A stretch of 64,000 nucleotides of DNA from Leptothermofonsia sichuanensis E412 (GCF_019891175.1 NZ_CP072600.1:5022001-5086000), one strand, 5' to 3'; counted from the first letter of the stretch, positions 45,123 to 52,816 are shown. Notes: generated from the sequence alone by a model not told the origin. Translations and numbers: made by a program.

Positions 45123-45617
45123 TTAGATAGCAAAACCAAACTCATAACGGTTAATAAATAGCCCAATCACAATGTCATGCATCAGAATGGACTTAGAAAA
45201 GCAAATAGTTTTGCGAGCTAATCGCTTCAAGCGCGTGCGTAAAGTCAAATGCTTACGCTCAATCTTCTGCGTGTTCTGTTTGCCAACGGTATGAAGACTT
45301 GGGTCAAGCTGCCGCTCATAGGTTCCCCAACCATCTGTGTAAAACTGCATAATTCCAAACGGTTCTAATAACGCTTTGAGTTGGAGGAATGCTTCATCTT
45401 GATGCGTCGCCAACACATAAGCTAATATTTTTCCACTGTGATGGTCAATTGCATGCCATAACCAACGTTGCTGGGCTTTAGACTGGACAAAACTCCACAT
45501 TTCATCGGCTTCTGCCTCTGTATCTTCCCCCTGGCAAAGCTTTACGATGCTTTGAGCGGGTTCCAACTCAGCCAGTTTGAGTTCATTCACGGCTTTGAGT
45601 TGACGATCTTTTTTTTT
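45123..45617 (-). CDS. IS1 InsB (catalytic part)
   Basis: Frame entered by -1 slippage on nine A (45609-45617). DEMWSFVQSKAQQRWLWHAID, FYTDGWGTYERQL and IERKHLTLRTRLKRLARKT are the IS1 catalytic blocks. Ends NRYEFGFAI just inside the right inverted repeat. Confidence 0.9.
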   Translation of the reverse strand, partial: KKKDRQLKAVNELKLAELEPAQSIVKLCQGEDTEAEADEMWSFVQSKAQQRWLWHAIDHHSGKILAYVLATHQDEAFLQLKALLEPFGIMQFYTDGWGTYERQLDPSLHTVGKQNTQKIERKHLTLRTRLKRLARKTICFSKSILMHDIVIGLFINRYEFGFAI

Positions 45618-45874
45618 AATTCCTCAATCACCGTCGTTGGACTAATGTGAAGGACACGGGCAGTGTCTCGAATCCCACTCCCATTCATTGCCATATCGCT
45701 GATTTGTTGCTTGACTTCAGGCAGATACCCTTGATAGGTGTATTGCAAAATAAAGGTGCGCCGATGGCATCCTGAGTTTTGACAAAAGTAGCGCTGTTTG
45801 CCGTCTGGTGTTGTGCCGTGTTTGATCACCTCAATCCCATCACACACAGGGCAGTGAATTGGTTCTAATACCAT
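45587..45874 (-). CDS. IS1 InsA (zinc finger/HTH part)
   Basis: MVLEPIHCPVCDGIEVIKHG with a CxxC...CxxxxC zinc finger, GIRDTARVLHISPTTVIEEL as HTH. The frame can be extended to 45907, but homology starts at the internal Met (45874). Confidence 0.88.
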   Translation of the reverse strand: MVLEPIHCPVCDGIEVIKHGTTPDGKQRYFCQNSGCHRRTFILQYTYQGYLPEVKQQISDMAMNGSGIRDTARVLHISPTTVIEELKKKIVNSKP

Positions 45875-45952
45875 AACTTGAGTTCCCGCAACTACTGACT
45901 TCTCCATCTAACCAGTTCTTCGTAAGGAAAACAACAAACCTAGAACATTACC

Positions 45953-46750
45953 AGGATGTTGATTGCCATAGTTATCCAGTAGAGGTTCAAAAATCAGATT
46001 TTTGGCAACAACCTGAATTGCAATGGGAATCAGGATTAAGATCAGTAGCCATCGAACAGCGAGTTTATTTTGTTTGCGCCTCAATCGCAACTCATGAATC
46101 ACTTGCTGCTCATACTCTGGAGTGAGTTCTTTTCCGACCTGGGTGAACCCTTTCACTAGGGCACTGGCCGTATTCGATCGATTAGCACTGGAGCGGCCTT
46201 GAACTGCATCCAGCACGACTGGATCGGTCGTTACGTCAGATCCTGAACCATTTCTTTGATTGCCTGCATCCATATTGAGATGCTGTAAGGCATGGCTAAT
46301 CGACAACTCCGAACCTAGATCCTCTGCTGTCAAATCAGGTTCATCTGGATTGCGATCGCGATATTTGCCCACCACTGACTCAATAAATTGGAGCTTCTCC
46401 AGGATTTCCGTTTTCAGTGGAGATGGAAGTTCGTGAGTTTGTGCTGAAGGTCCATCGTCATCAGAAAAACGGATGTCTGAAATTTTGCCCGACTGCTGGT
46501 GGTTAAACAGAAAGGCACCTACCCTGAACTGTGCCAGGTTAATGCGAACTCTGGTTAGCTGGCGATCGCGTAAGCTTTTTACATAGTCCACCACTATTTT
46601 ACTTTGTTGGGGGGTATAAGCAATCTTTCCGCCAGCAAAGTAGTGTTCCTCCAATGCCCTGATCTCCTGTGCAGCTTGATACGCCTCTTTGAGCGTATCA
46701 AGCTGCCGTTGGTTCAACCATCGATTGAAATTCAACTTATTCACGTCAAT
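45953..46750 (-). pseudogene. pxcA: pxcA fragment 1 (N-terminal)
   Basis: Encodes IDVNKLNFNRWLNQRQLDTL, EAYQAAQEIRALEEHYFAGG and, after an acidic linker, the first membrane helix RWLLILILIPIAIQVVAKN up to NYGNQHP. A GTG at 46744 could serve as a surrogate start now that the ATG is displaced. Confidence 0.88.
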
Positions 46751-46834
46751 TATACTTTGCCGGGGTATAGATTTTACCCTCTAGATAAAGTAGAAATGAG
46801 GTAGACCGTTGAGTGTTGAGCACGGTGCCTCCCA

Positions 46835-47302
46835 ATGATCCAACTGAGCTTTAGTGCCGAAGAGATTGAGCAACTACATTACGAACGCTTTCACCATCCA
46901 CATCCGCGTGTGCAACAAAAAATGGAAGCGTTGTATCTCAAAAGTCAAGGATACTCGCATCAGGAAATTACCCGGTTGCTTCGGGTGACAAAACCAACGT
47001 TGTTGAGCTATCTGCGAGATTATGAAACTGGGGGGATCGGCAATCTCAAAGAATTGACCTTTTATCGACCCCAGAGTGAACTGAAACAACATCAACAGAC
47101 TTTGGAAGCATACTTCCGGGCAAATCCTCCAAAGACCCTAGCGCAGGCTTGCGCCAAGATCGAAGAACTGACTGGTATTGTCCGTAGTCGGGAGCAAGTG
47201 AGGGTGTTTCTCAAATCGATGGGGATGCGTTGTCGGCGAGTGGGGATGTTGCCCGCCAAAGCTGATGTAGAAGCGCAGGAGGAGTTCGTCAAAAAAAACT
47301 AG
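46835..47302 (+). CDS. IS630 transposase OrfA of IS-D
   Basis: 155 aa: LKSQGYSHQEITRLLRVTKP (HTH) and the linker region, ending at EEFVKKN on an A8 run (47291-47298). Confidence 0.88.
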   Translation: MIQLSFSAEEIEQLHYERFHHPHPRVQQKMEALYLKSQGYSHQEITRLLRVTKPTLLSYLRDYETGGIGNLKELTFYRPQSELKQHQQTLEAYFRANPPKTLAQACAKIEELTGIVRSREQVRVFLKSMGMRCRRVGMLPAKADVEAQEEFVKKN

Positions 47303-47874
47303 ACCCACGACTGCAAGAGGCAAAAGCAGGTCAGAGAGCCGTCTTCTTTGTCGATGCTGCCCATTTTGTTCTGGGGGCCTACTTAGGGTTTTTGTGGTGC
47401 TTTGAACGCTTGTTTATCAAGTCGGGGGCAGGAAGGCAACGGTTCAATGTCTTAGGGGCCCTCAACGCCGTGACTCATGCGTTAATCACCGTCACCAATG
47501 AGACTTATATCAACGCTCAAAGTGTCTGTGAATTACTGCACAAACTGGCAGCTCTGGGATTAGACATTCCGATTACGCTTGTGTTGGATAACGCTCGGTA
47601 TCAGAAGTGTGCGATTGTGATGGAGTTGGCTCAATCATTGAACATTGAGTTGTTGTATCTAACGGTCTATTCTCCCAATCTCAACTTGATTGAGCGCTTG
47701 TGGAAGTTTGTCAAGAAGCAATGCTTATATTCGATTTATTATGCTGACTTCTCTGCATTTAAGGAGGCGATTACTGCTTGTCTCAACCAGTGTCATACGA
47801 CGTATAAACCTGAGTTAGATTCACTGTTAACCTTGCGTTTTCAGTCCTTTAAACAAGTAAAAACTATACCCTGA
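47296..47874 (+). CDS. IS630 transposase OrfB of IS-D
   Basis: Reached by -1 slippage on the A8 run, giving KLDPRLQEAKAGQRAVFFVD. Catalytic residues in FFVDAAHF, LVLDNARYQKC and YSPNLNLIERLWKF. Confidence 0.88.
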   Translation, partial: KLDPRLQEAKAGQRAVFFVDAAHFVLGAYLGFLWCFERLFIKSGAGRQRFNVLGALNAVTHALITVTNETYINAQSVCELLHKLAALGLDIPITLVLDNARYQKCAIVMELAQSLNIELLYLTVYSPNLNLIERLWKFVKKQCLYSIYYADFSAFKEAITACLNQCHTTYKPELDSLLTLRFQSFKQVKTIP

Positions 47875-48111
47875 CAAGGTATAACATATCAGTTGCAAGA
47901 CTTTGATGAGTTGATCAGCAAGGGAAGCACGTAATGATGTGTTCCAGCTACAACAGTTGAAGCACTGGAACATAACCCAATCAGTGATCACTGGATGAAG
48001 CCTGAGAGCTGAATTAAGCTTAAATGCTTGAACTTCCATGAAATCTGGTCTCCCGTAGCTGGCAGTTAATACTCCACAGATGCTTTCTGACAAAGCATCA
48101 ATTGAAACATG

Positions 48112-48215
48112 AAGTAGAAACTATTAGCCTTGGGGGCGGTTTTCTGACTGTGTCATCTCTGACTATGCCAGAAGGTGAGCTTCATCACCACACTTTGCAA
48201 TATAGCAAGTCAATT
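48112..48215. repeat. Upstream element shared with the uspA leader, copy 2
   Basis: AGTAGAAACTATTAGCCTTG... to ...GCAAGTCAATTT matches the uspA upstream copy with small gaps; TTCATCACCA is kept in both. It lies about 230 bp upstream of the displaced pxcA start. The gene-free stretch 47884-48318 otherwise holds only the pxcA start codon. Confidence 0.5.
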
Positions 48216-48318
48216 TAAATTTTACAAGCAAAGCCTGCCAGTAAACCTCTGAAACTCTGTGAGAACCCAAACATTCCCCTTAGATGCCTCATCCGTAATC
48301 AAGCCAGATACAAATCAT

Positions 48319-48963
48319 CTACAAAGCCTTGCCGGAAATGTAACCGGGCAAATGGCTTGCTGCAGGCAATCGACACAACTGCAATGCCGCGTTAACTGCC
48401 TGTTGAAAGCCTGCCTCGGTGTTCTCAAACGAAAGGTGCTGACGAAAATAATTGCCCCACAAGAACTCCTGGAAAGGGACATCGGATCTGGCATAGCCGC
48501 CTGCCTGTAAAACGCCCCAGGCTAAACTGCGGTAAGGGTCATCCTGCAACTGGTCTAAACTGGCTGGAATGGCTTCAAGATCAATTTGTTGCCCTTCTTT
48601 GTCGTAGGGATACACCCAGGCTTTCTCCTGCATCAATTGCCAGAACTCAGCCCTAGACCAATCTTTGCAGTTTTCCCATACTTTGACATAGACGGTTTCT
48701 CGTAAACCCGTCATCTGGATGGCACGGGCACGATGATGGTGATCCACTACATAGGGCAGGCGATCGGGCGCAATCACAATCGGTAGAAAATGCTCCAACA
48801 GGTAAGCATCTAACTCATCGGGCGTCATTGCCTGAAACTGTTGAATTCGGTAGTCTACTTCTCGATAGCCCAATGCCACTTGAGCCGGATGCAGCAAGTC
48901 AACCGCCGCAAGACTGAGCGTACCTGAAGACAGGTTTGGATTGTAGTCTGGTAGAGTTGGCAT
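48319..48963 (-). CDS. ParB-like superfamily protein (ParBc_2)
   Basis: 214 aa. LPIVIAPDRLPYVVDHHHRARAI resembles the ParB/Srx nuclease-like core (ParBc_2 family, with the histidine cluster). No HTH of true ParB, so a chromosome partition role is unlikely. It is the last gene of the CrcB/DUF190 run; its role there is unknown. Confidence 0.72.
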   Translation of the reverse strand: MPTLPDYNPNLSSGTLSLAAVDLLHPAQVALGYREVDYRIQQFQAMTPDELDAYLLEHFLPIVIAPDRLPYVVDHHHRARAIQMTGLRETVYVKVWENCKDWSRAEFWQLMQEKAWVYPYDKEGQQIDLEAIPASLDQLQDDPYRSLAWGVLQAGGYARSDVPFQEFLWGNYFRQHLSFENTEAGFQQAVNAALQLCRLPAASHLPGYISGKAL

Positions 48964-48974
48964 TTTATTTAATC

Positions 48975-49307
48975 CTATTCAATGGGTGCATGGTGAACAA
49001 CATTGACGGTATCGCGTACCACAATTCCCCCGGCTACCATCTCCTGGACAAGCGGTAAAAATTGTTCAATCTTGTCAGTTCGATCAATCAGAGTAACGAC
49101 CATTGGTAAATCAGAGGAAAGCTCAATAATCCCCAAAAACTTAATGCGCTCCTGGTTATGTTTGCCATACCCGGTCATACCGCGCACAACGGTGGCTCCT
49201 ACTAATCCGTGGCGGCGAGCTTCTTCCACCAGTGCCAGGTGGACAGGTTTGCCCTGCCACTGATCCGATTCGCCGACATAAATCGTTAATCGCTCAAAGT
49301 CTGTCAT
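48975..49307 (-). CDS. DUF190 protein (single domain)
   Basis: 110 aa from ATG 49307. DUF190 is a small PII-like ferredoxin-fold family often next to crcB. LTIYVGESDQWQGKPVHLAL and VVTLIDRTDKIEQFLPLVQEM are nearly identical to the second domain of the fused protein 430 bp upstream, and the homology extends into the 5' flank matching the inter-domain linker, so this gene arose by partial duplication. It probably senses a small ligand or acts on the channel. Confidence 0.88.
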   Translation of the reverse strand: MTDFERLTIYVGESDQWQGKPVHLALVEEARRHGLVGATVVRGMTGYGKHNQERIKFLGIIELSSDLPMVVTLIDRTDKIEQFLPLVQEMVAGGIVVRDTVNVVHHAPIE

Positions 49308-49368
49308 GGGATTTTCCTGATCTCGTAATGGTGTCAATTGCTGCGTGGATTGGGCTAGATTATCCTCA

Positions 49369-49684
49369 CTAAGGTGCCGATAGTTCTGACAATGTAGTAT
49401 GGGCTTTCAGTATTTTTAATGCTCGGTAGGTACTTTCAATATCCGGTAAGGCTAAGGGCATCCGGGCAAATCCTCCCCGATCCATCTGACACATAGACCC
49501 GATCGCGATCGGGAATGGCAGCTTCCAACAGTTGAAAGGATGCTACTGCAAAAAACGTATCTCTAGAGTTAGGCTCTTCCAAATATTCCATTTTGTAAGC
49601 ACAGAACCCCCCATTTTGGCGTTGCTTACTCATCAGATATTTCAAAGCTTTAGCTAAATGATCTGGGATGAGTGGAATTGCCAT
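49369..49684 (-). pseudogene. Prenyltransferase/squalene-cyclase-like repeat protein with a frameshift
   Basis: ATG 49684 opens MAIPLIPDHLAKALKYLMSK, NGGFCAYKMEYLEEPNSRDT and FAVASFQLLEAAIPDRDR, then the zero frame ends at 49436. A +1 shift near 49505, in a GATCGCGATCGG stretch, restores the family pattern CQMDRGGFARMPLALPDIES and runs to a stop at 49369. The repeat type (QxxxGGF) is that of prenyltransferase/squalene oxidase folds. About 104 aa when joined. Either a recent frameshift mutation or a sequencing indel. Confidence 0.65.
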
Positions 49685-49732
49685 TGTAATATCTCCAGAT
49701 GAATCACGTTGCTGTCATCATTTCAAGATTTC

Positions 49733-50470
49733 TTACCCGCAATAGTGAACCACATTGACGGCATCGCGTACCACAATTCCTCCTTCTACCATCTCTTGAA
49801 CGAACGGTAAAAATTGCTCAATCTTGTCAGTTCGATCAATCAGAGTAACGACCATTGGTAAATCAGAGGAAAGCTCAATAATCCCCAGCAACATAATGCG
49901 CTCATGGTTATGTTTGCCATATCCAGTTACACCCCGCACAGCGGTAGCTCCCACTAATCTGTGGCGGTGAGCTTCTTCCAACAGTGCCAGATGGACAGGC
50001 TTGCCGTGCCATTGGTCCGATTCACCGACATAAATGGTTAATCGCTCAAAGTCGGTCATCGGATTCTCCCGATCGCTTATCGGTATAAACTGCTGCGTGG
50101 GTTGGGTCAGCCCATCAGGCGATACTGGAGCATGATGCACGACGGTAACAGGTTCTTTGATGGCCAGTCCATATTCGACCAGGGCCTGAACATGGGGAAT
50201 ATAGCGAGCGATCGCCTCCGGTTGATCAATTACGGTCAGCACCACAATCATTTGCATCGCCAGTTCTGGCATCCAGTCCACACTAACCTGGTGATAACGT
50301 TGCCCGTAGCTCACAGCCGTTCGCATCATTGTCATTCCTGCAATCCCGGATTGACGCGCCGCATCCACGAGCGCCTGGTAGAGCAGTTTGTCCTGAGCAC
50401 GATTCTCGTCCCGAAGCACTACACGATCGCCCTCAGCCACATAGATTGTTAATTGTTCTGCATTGTTCAT
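49733..50470 (-). CDS. Fused double DUF190 protein
   Basis: 245 aa. Domain 1 (about 1-115: LTIYVAEGDRVVLRDENRAQ, TVIDQPEAIARYIPHVQAL) and domain 2 (about 138-245: LTIYVGESDQWHGKP, LIDRTDKIEQFLPFVQEM) are joined by a Pro/Gln linker. DUF190 proteins are usually single-domain trimers of PII-like fold, so a fusion of two unlike copies is notable. It follows the crcB pair at 18 bp spacing and is likely co-transcribed under the fluoride riboswitch. Confidence 0.9.
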   Translation of the reverse strand: MNNAEQLTIYVAEGDRVVLRDENRAQDKLLYQALVDAARQSGIAGMTMMRTAVSYGQRYHQVSVDWMPELAMQMIVVLTVIDQPEAIARYIPHVQALVEYGLAIKEPVTVVHHAPVSPDGLTQPTQQFIPISDRENPMTDFERLTIYVGESDQWHGKPVHLALLEEAHRHRLVGATAVRGVTGYGKHNHERIMLLGIIELSSDLPMVVTLIDRTDKIEQFLPFVQEMVEGGIVVRDAVNVVHYCG

Positions 50471-50488
50471 CTGCTCCTCCTGAAAATG

Positions 50489-50872
50489 CTACAACCGTTG
50501 TGCCAGAGCAATACCCAGTTCGACTCCTAAAAACCCCATCACTGGACTGCCCAACCCATACAGCAATGCCCGTCTGTAATTCCCTAGTTTAAGCAGGTTT
50601 GACGTATCTAAGGCATAGGTTGAAAACGTGGTGTAAGACCCTAAAAACCCTACGATGACAAATCCATTAAGTGGTAGACCTGCTTTGATTGACAGAAACA
50701 GCGTTGCAAGGAATCCAATCAAAAACGTTCCAGATAGATTGATAATGAATGTACCAAAGGGGAACTCTCCACCGAATTTCTGCACACAGAGTAGCGTTAA
50801 ATAATAGCGGCTGAGTGCGCCTGGAATGGCTCCCAACGCAATCCAAAGGGGTAGCAAAAGAGGGGTTTCCAT
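50489..50872 (-). CDS. crcB: Fluoride channel CrcB/FluC (second copy in operon)
   Basis: 127 aa, four membrane helices. GAIPGALSRYY at the start, the pore Asn45 in INLSG, and GFLGSYTTFSTYALD with the fluoride-lining Phe/Thr pattern. FluC channels are antiparallel dimers that leak fluoride out of the cell. It follows the first crcB by 18 bp; such paired genes often encode the two halves of a heterodimer. Confidence 0.94.
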   Translation of the reverse strand: METPLLLPLWIALGAIPGALSRYYLTLLCVQKFGGEFPFGTFIINLSGTFLIGFLATLFLSIKAGLPLNGFVIVGFLGSYTTFSTYALDTSNLLKLGNYRRALLYGLGSPVMGFLGVELGIALAQRL

Positions 50873-50890
50873 ATAGCTAATCAGAATTTA

Positions 50891-51355
50891 TCAGTTTGAG
50901 CGATCGCGATGATGGAGAGTTTTTTCCGCAGGGTCAAGCTTGCCAAGTAGCCATTCTGCGAATAACATACCAAACCGTAAACTCATGAATCCCAGTATCA
51001 CACTGCCAACCCAATAAAACAGGTCTGCCCCTAACCGATCCTGCTGGAGCAAATGGACGCTATCCAGTTCGTAGCCGGAAAAGGTGGTGTATGACCCCAA
51101 AAACCCTGTCAGAAGCAGCAGACGAATATCAGGATGCAGACTGATCACCTGTCCCAGCGATAGTGTTACCAGAAACCCCATGGCGAAACACCCCGTCACA
51201 TTGATGACCAGTGTGCTGTAGGGCACCGCTATCCCCAAGAGATGATTCATGGCAAGTCCAAAATAATATCGACACAACGCTCCGGCGATCGCCCCCAGAG
51301 AAATGGCGACAACGGTTCGCACAACAGGTTTTCGCAAGATTGACTGTTTCAGCAT
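50891..51355 (-). CDS. crcB: Fluoride channel CrcB/FluC (first copy in operon)
   Basis: 154 aa from ATG 51355 (GGAGTG 8 nt upstream), overlapping the stop of the preceding ORF (ATGCTGA). GAIAGALCRYYFG, INVTG and GFLGSYTTFSGYELD match FluC, with a longer N- and C-terminus than its neighbour. It is probably the partner of the second copy in a dual-topology heterodimer. Confidence 0.92.
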   Translation of the reverse strand: MLKQSILRKPVVRTVVAISLGAIAGALCRYYFGLAMNHLLGIAVPYSTLVINVTGCFAMGFLVTLSLGQVISLHPDIRLLLLTGFLGSYTTFSGYELDSVHLLQQDRLGADLFYWVGSVILGFMSLRFGMLFAEWLLGKLDPAEKTLHHRDRSN

Positions 51356-51573
51356 GGTAAGCACTCCAGATTAAGTGAACAAATCATCAGCAGTCCCATC
51401 GCCATAAACACAATCACCACAACTTCACGAGCGGCCAGCAAAAATTCCAACCGCAGTGTGACGGCTCCTTGTTGAGTCAGCCCCCTTCCAATAAAGGCAG
51501 GCGCTTTCAGCCATCGAGCAATCTGCCCGACAAAGAACCCCATCAATGAAATCCAAATCAGGCTTTCTAACAT
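51349..51573 (-). pseudogene. Remnant of a CPA-type cation/proton antiporter
   Basis: From ATG 51573, MLESLIWISLMGFFVGQIAR then KAPAFIG matches the first helix of NhaP/Kef-type antiporters; it jumps directly to QQGAVTLRLEFLLAAREVVVI, a later antiporter segment. The middle of the transporter is missing in frame, so it is probably a deletion remnant of 74 aa. Antiporters of this class are a known component of fluoride-riboswitch operons. Retained coupling to crcB may explain its survival. Confidence 0.55.
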
Positions 51574-51672
51574 AACACCACGCTGAAGTTGAATCGGCTG
51601 AACAACGTGGCTTGCAAAGGAAAGGCTGAATAAAGACAACCCTACTCCTACCCGTCCGACGCAAGCCAGAAC

Positions 51673-51778
51673 AGCAGGAGCCATCAGTCTTTCATGTTTC
51701 AAATTTATGGCTTCAGCCTGTTTGGGACTTTAACCTGTTTGAAAATAGAAGGCGGTTTTGGCGAGCTCCATCGCCATA
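51673..51778 (-). promoter_or_regulatory. Fluoride riboswitch (crcB motif)
   Basis: Minus-strand GGCGATGGAGCTCGCC (51775-51760) followed by AAAACCGCC matches the conserved 5' half of the fluoride riboswitch. The 3' half TGATGGCTCCTGC (51686-51674) fits the consensus TGATGRCTCCTAC. Loop bases GGAGC (51769-51765) pair with GCTCC (51681-51677), the required pseudoknot. The second stem carries an enlarged loop of about 50 nt. It stands upstream of two crcB genes. About 100 nt lie between it and the first start codon, with CCACGTTG / CAAC..CGTGG able to cover the ribosome site. Confidence 0.82.
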
Positions 51779-51881
51779 GCTTCTTTTATATCGTTAAATG
51801 GACTTAATCGCTACACACATTAGCGAAGTTACGTAGAGGCTTCAGAGGATGCTTTAAAGGCCTATCCCCTGGTAGCCCTGG

Positions 51882-51973
51882 TGGTCTGTCAAGAATTATT
51901 TTGTGGGTTGAAAAACCCAAAATAATAACCTTATTCCTGACCCCAGACTCCCAACTACAAAGTTGACAAACCA
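51882..51973 (-). repeat. MITE family A, full copy 2
   Basis: 92 bp, reverse orientation relative to 4275-4365; ends TGGTCTGTCAA and TTGACAAACCA, extended by matching CTGG/CCAG. It lies upstream of the fluoride riboswitch, in a gene-free stretch (51779-52148) with no other recognised feature. Confidence 0.8.
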
Positions 51974-52148
51974 CCAGTCCCTGGTGCTTAAGTAACGGCT
52001 ATACGAACACGAGCGGAGCGGAGCCATCCCGCCGGGTTATAACCTGCCTCCGCAGGTCAGGCAAATTTGTCGTTTGTTGGGGTCTGCGCAGGTGAACGTT
52101 GTTCCTGTAGTCGCGGTTTTAACCGCTGGACACTTTTCAAACACCGTC

Positions 52149-52718
52149 TCATAACAACGTTCCCTTTGAATCCTCCCCTGGGTTGAAGTTTTGAGCGTCG
52201 TACACCTGCTGGCTAAACGTTTGAAAATCCTGCTCACACGCTTCCAGGGATTTTACTGCATTGACGTAGCCCGCAGTTTCGAACAAATCTCGCTCATGAA
52301 TTTTGGGCAACCATGATCGCAGTTTTGCCAACTCTGCTTCGTTCTCATCCAGTTCGGCAAAGGTCAAATTCTGGCTCTTTCGCTCATGGTCAAGCTCCTT
52401 ATGAAAATCCTGACATCGCCCCAAAAACTCTCGATATTCCTCTTCTGCCTGCTGCTGGAAGCGTTGTACCAGCATGGCATTTTGTTCTGGATCATCAATC
52501 TGAACGGTAAGTAAATCGGCGTCCCCCCCCCCTGCGATAATTTCAGTCTTCAATTTCTCTAAGTGCTGCTGCAACTCAGTGCGCAGCGGCAAGACACAGA
52601 CGGACTGTTGCAGATACAGTCCACCCCACCCCTTCAGTTTGCGCCACACATACACCCGCTGAGTTGAAGGCTGGGATGGCACGCGGTAAATCAACAGGTT
52701 CCAACGAGATTGGGGCAT
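52149..52718 (-). CDS. ChrB N-terminal domain protein
   Basis: 189 aa. LLIYRVPSQPSTQRVYVWRKLKGWGGLYLQQSVCVLPLR is the ChrB N-terminal domain, seen in regulators of chromate resistance. Full ChrB is about 300 aa; the C-terminal part here is a helical acidic region (EEEYREFLGRCQDFHKELDH), not the usual ChrB C-domain. No chrA transporter is next to it. It is divergent from a CaCA exchanger with two shared palindromes between, so it may regulate that promoter and its own. Confidence 0.8.
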   Translation of the reverse strand: MPQSRWNLLIYRVPSQPSTQRVYVWRKLKGWGGLYLQQSVCVLPLRTELQQHLEKLKTEIIAGGGDADLLTVQIDDPEQNAMLVQRFQQQAEEEYREFLGRCQDFHKELDHERKSQNLTFAELDENEAELAKLRSWLPKIHERDLFETAGYVNAVKSLEACEQDFQTFSQQVYDAQNFNPGEDSKGTLL

Positions 52719-52740
52719 ATCCAGTTTGAGCCAGGTTTAG

Positions 52741-52816
52741 ATGCAACAGGTGTTGCATTCTTTTGATTTGTGCAGTTAAACTACTAAACAAGATTTTAAT
52801 GCAACATCTGTTGCAA
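52741..52816. promoter_or_regulatory. Two palindromic operators in the chrB-CaCA divergent promoter
   Basis: ATGCAACAGGTGTTGCAT (52741-52758) and ATGCAACATCTGTTGCAA (52799-52816) share arms TGCAACA/TGTTGCA with 2 unlike central bases; centres are 58 bp apart. One lies 23 bp before the chrB-like start, the other 66 bp before the exchanger. This is the geometry of a dimeric repressor site pair; the binder is not known. Confidence 0.72.

Larger units (their letters stand above)
45095..45952 (-). mobile_element. IS1-family element in pxcA
   Basis: 858 bp; ends GGTAATGTTCTAGGTTTGTT and, inverted, GGTCGTGTTCTAGACTTGTT. Exact 9-bp direct repeat AGGATGTTG (plus strand) at 45086-45094 and 45953-45961, the duplication length typical of IS1. 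Confidence 0.93.
46751..47883 (+). mobile_element. IS630-family element at the pxcA start (IS-D)
   Basis: Ends TATACTTTGCCGGGGTATAG and, inverted, TATACCTTGTCAGGGTATAG; 1133 bp, TA at each border. It splits the second codon of pxcA (T|TA). Inserted opposite to the pxcA direction. Confidence 0.9.
43485..47887 (-). pseudogene. pxcA: Proton extrusion protein gene pxcA, interrupted by three insertion sequences
   Basis: Start ATG 47887-47885, then fragments 46750-45953, 45085-44782 and 43739-43485. Between them lie IS630, IS1 and IS630 with TA, CAACATCCT and TA duplications. Removing the elements with one copy of each duplication gives 1365 nt, an unbroken frame of 454 aa beginning MLIDVNKLNFNRW and ending YERMNT, close to the usual PxcA/CemA length. 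PxcA is an envelope protein needed for light-induced proton extrusion and acid tolerance. No internal stop has accumulated, so the insertions look recent. As it stands a full protein cannot be made. Confidence 0.9.

Noticed and set aside
43485-47889. Programmed excision element like those of heterocyst genes
   Set aside because: The inserts are ordinary IS1 and IS630 elements with transposases and target duplications; no site-specific recombinase gene is present.
47827-48093. Minus-strand ORF of 88 codons upstream of pxcA
   Set aside because: It runs into the IS630 end, has no ribosome site or family resemblance, and covers the displaced pxcA start.
52037-52237. Minus-strand ORF with two cysteine pairs after the ChrB-like gene
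   Set aside because: Overlaps the end of the ChrB-like gene in another frame, and no ribosome site or homology is seen.
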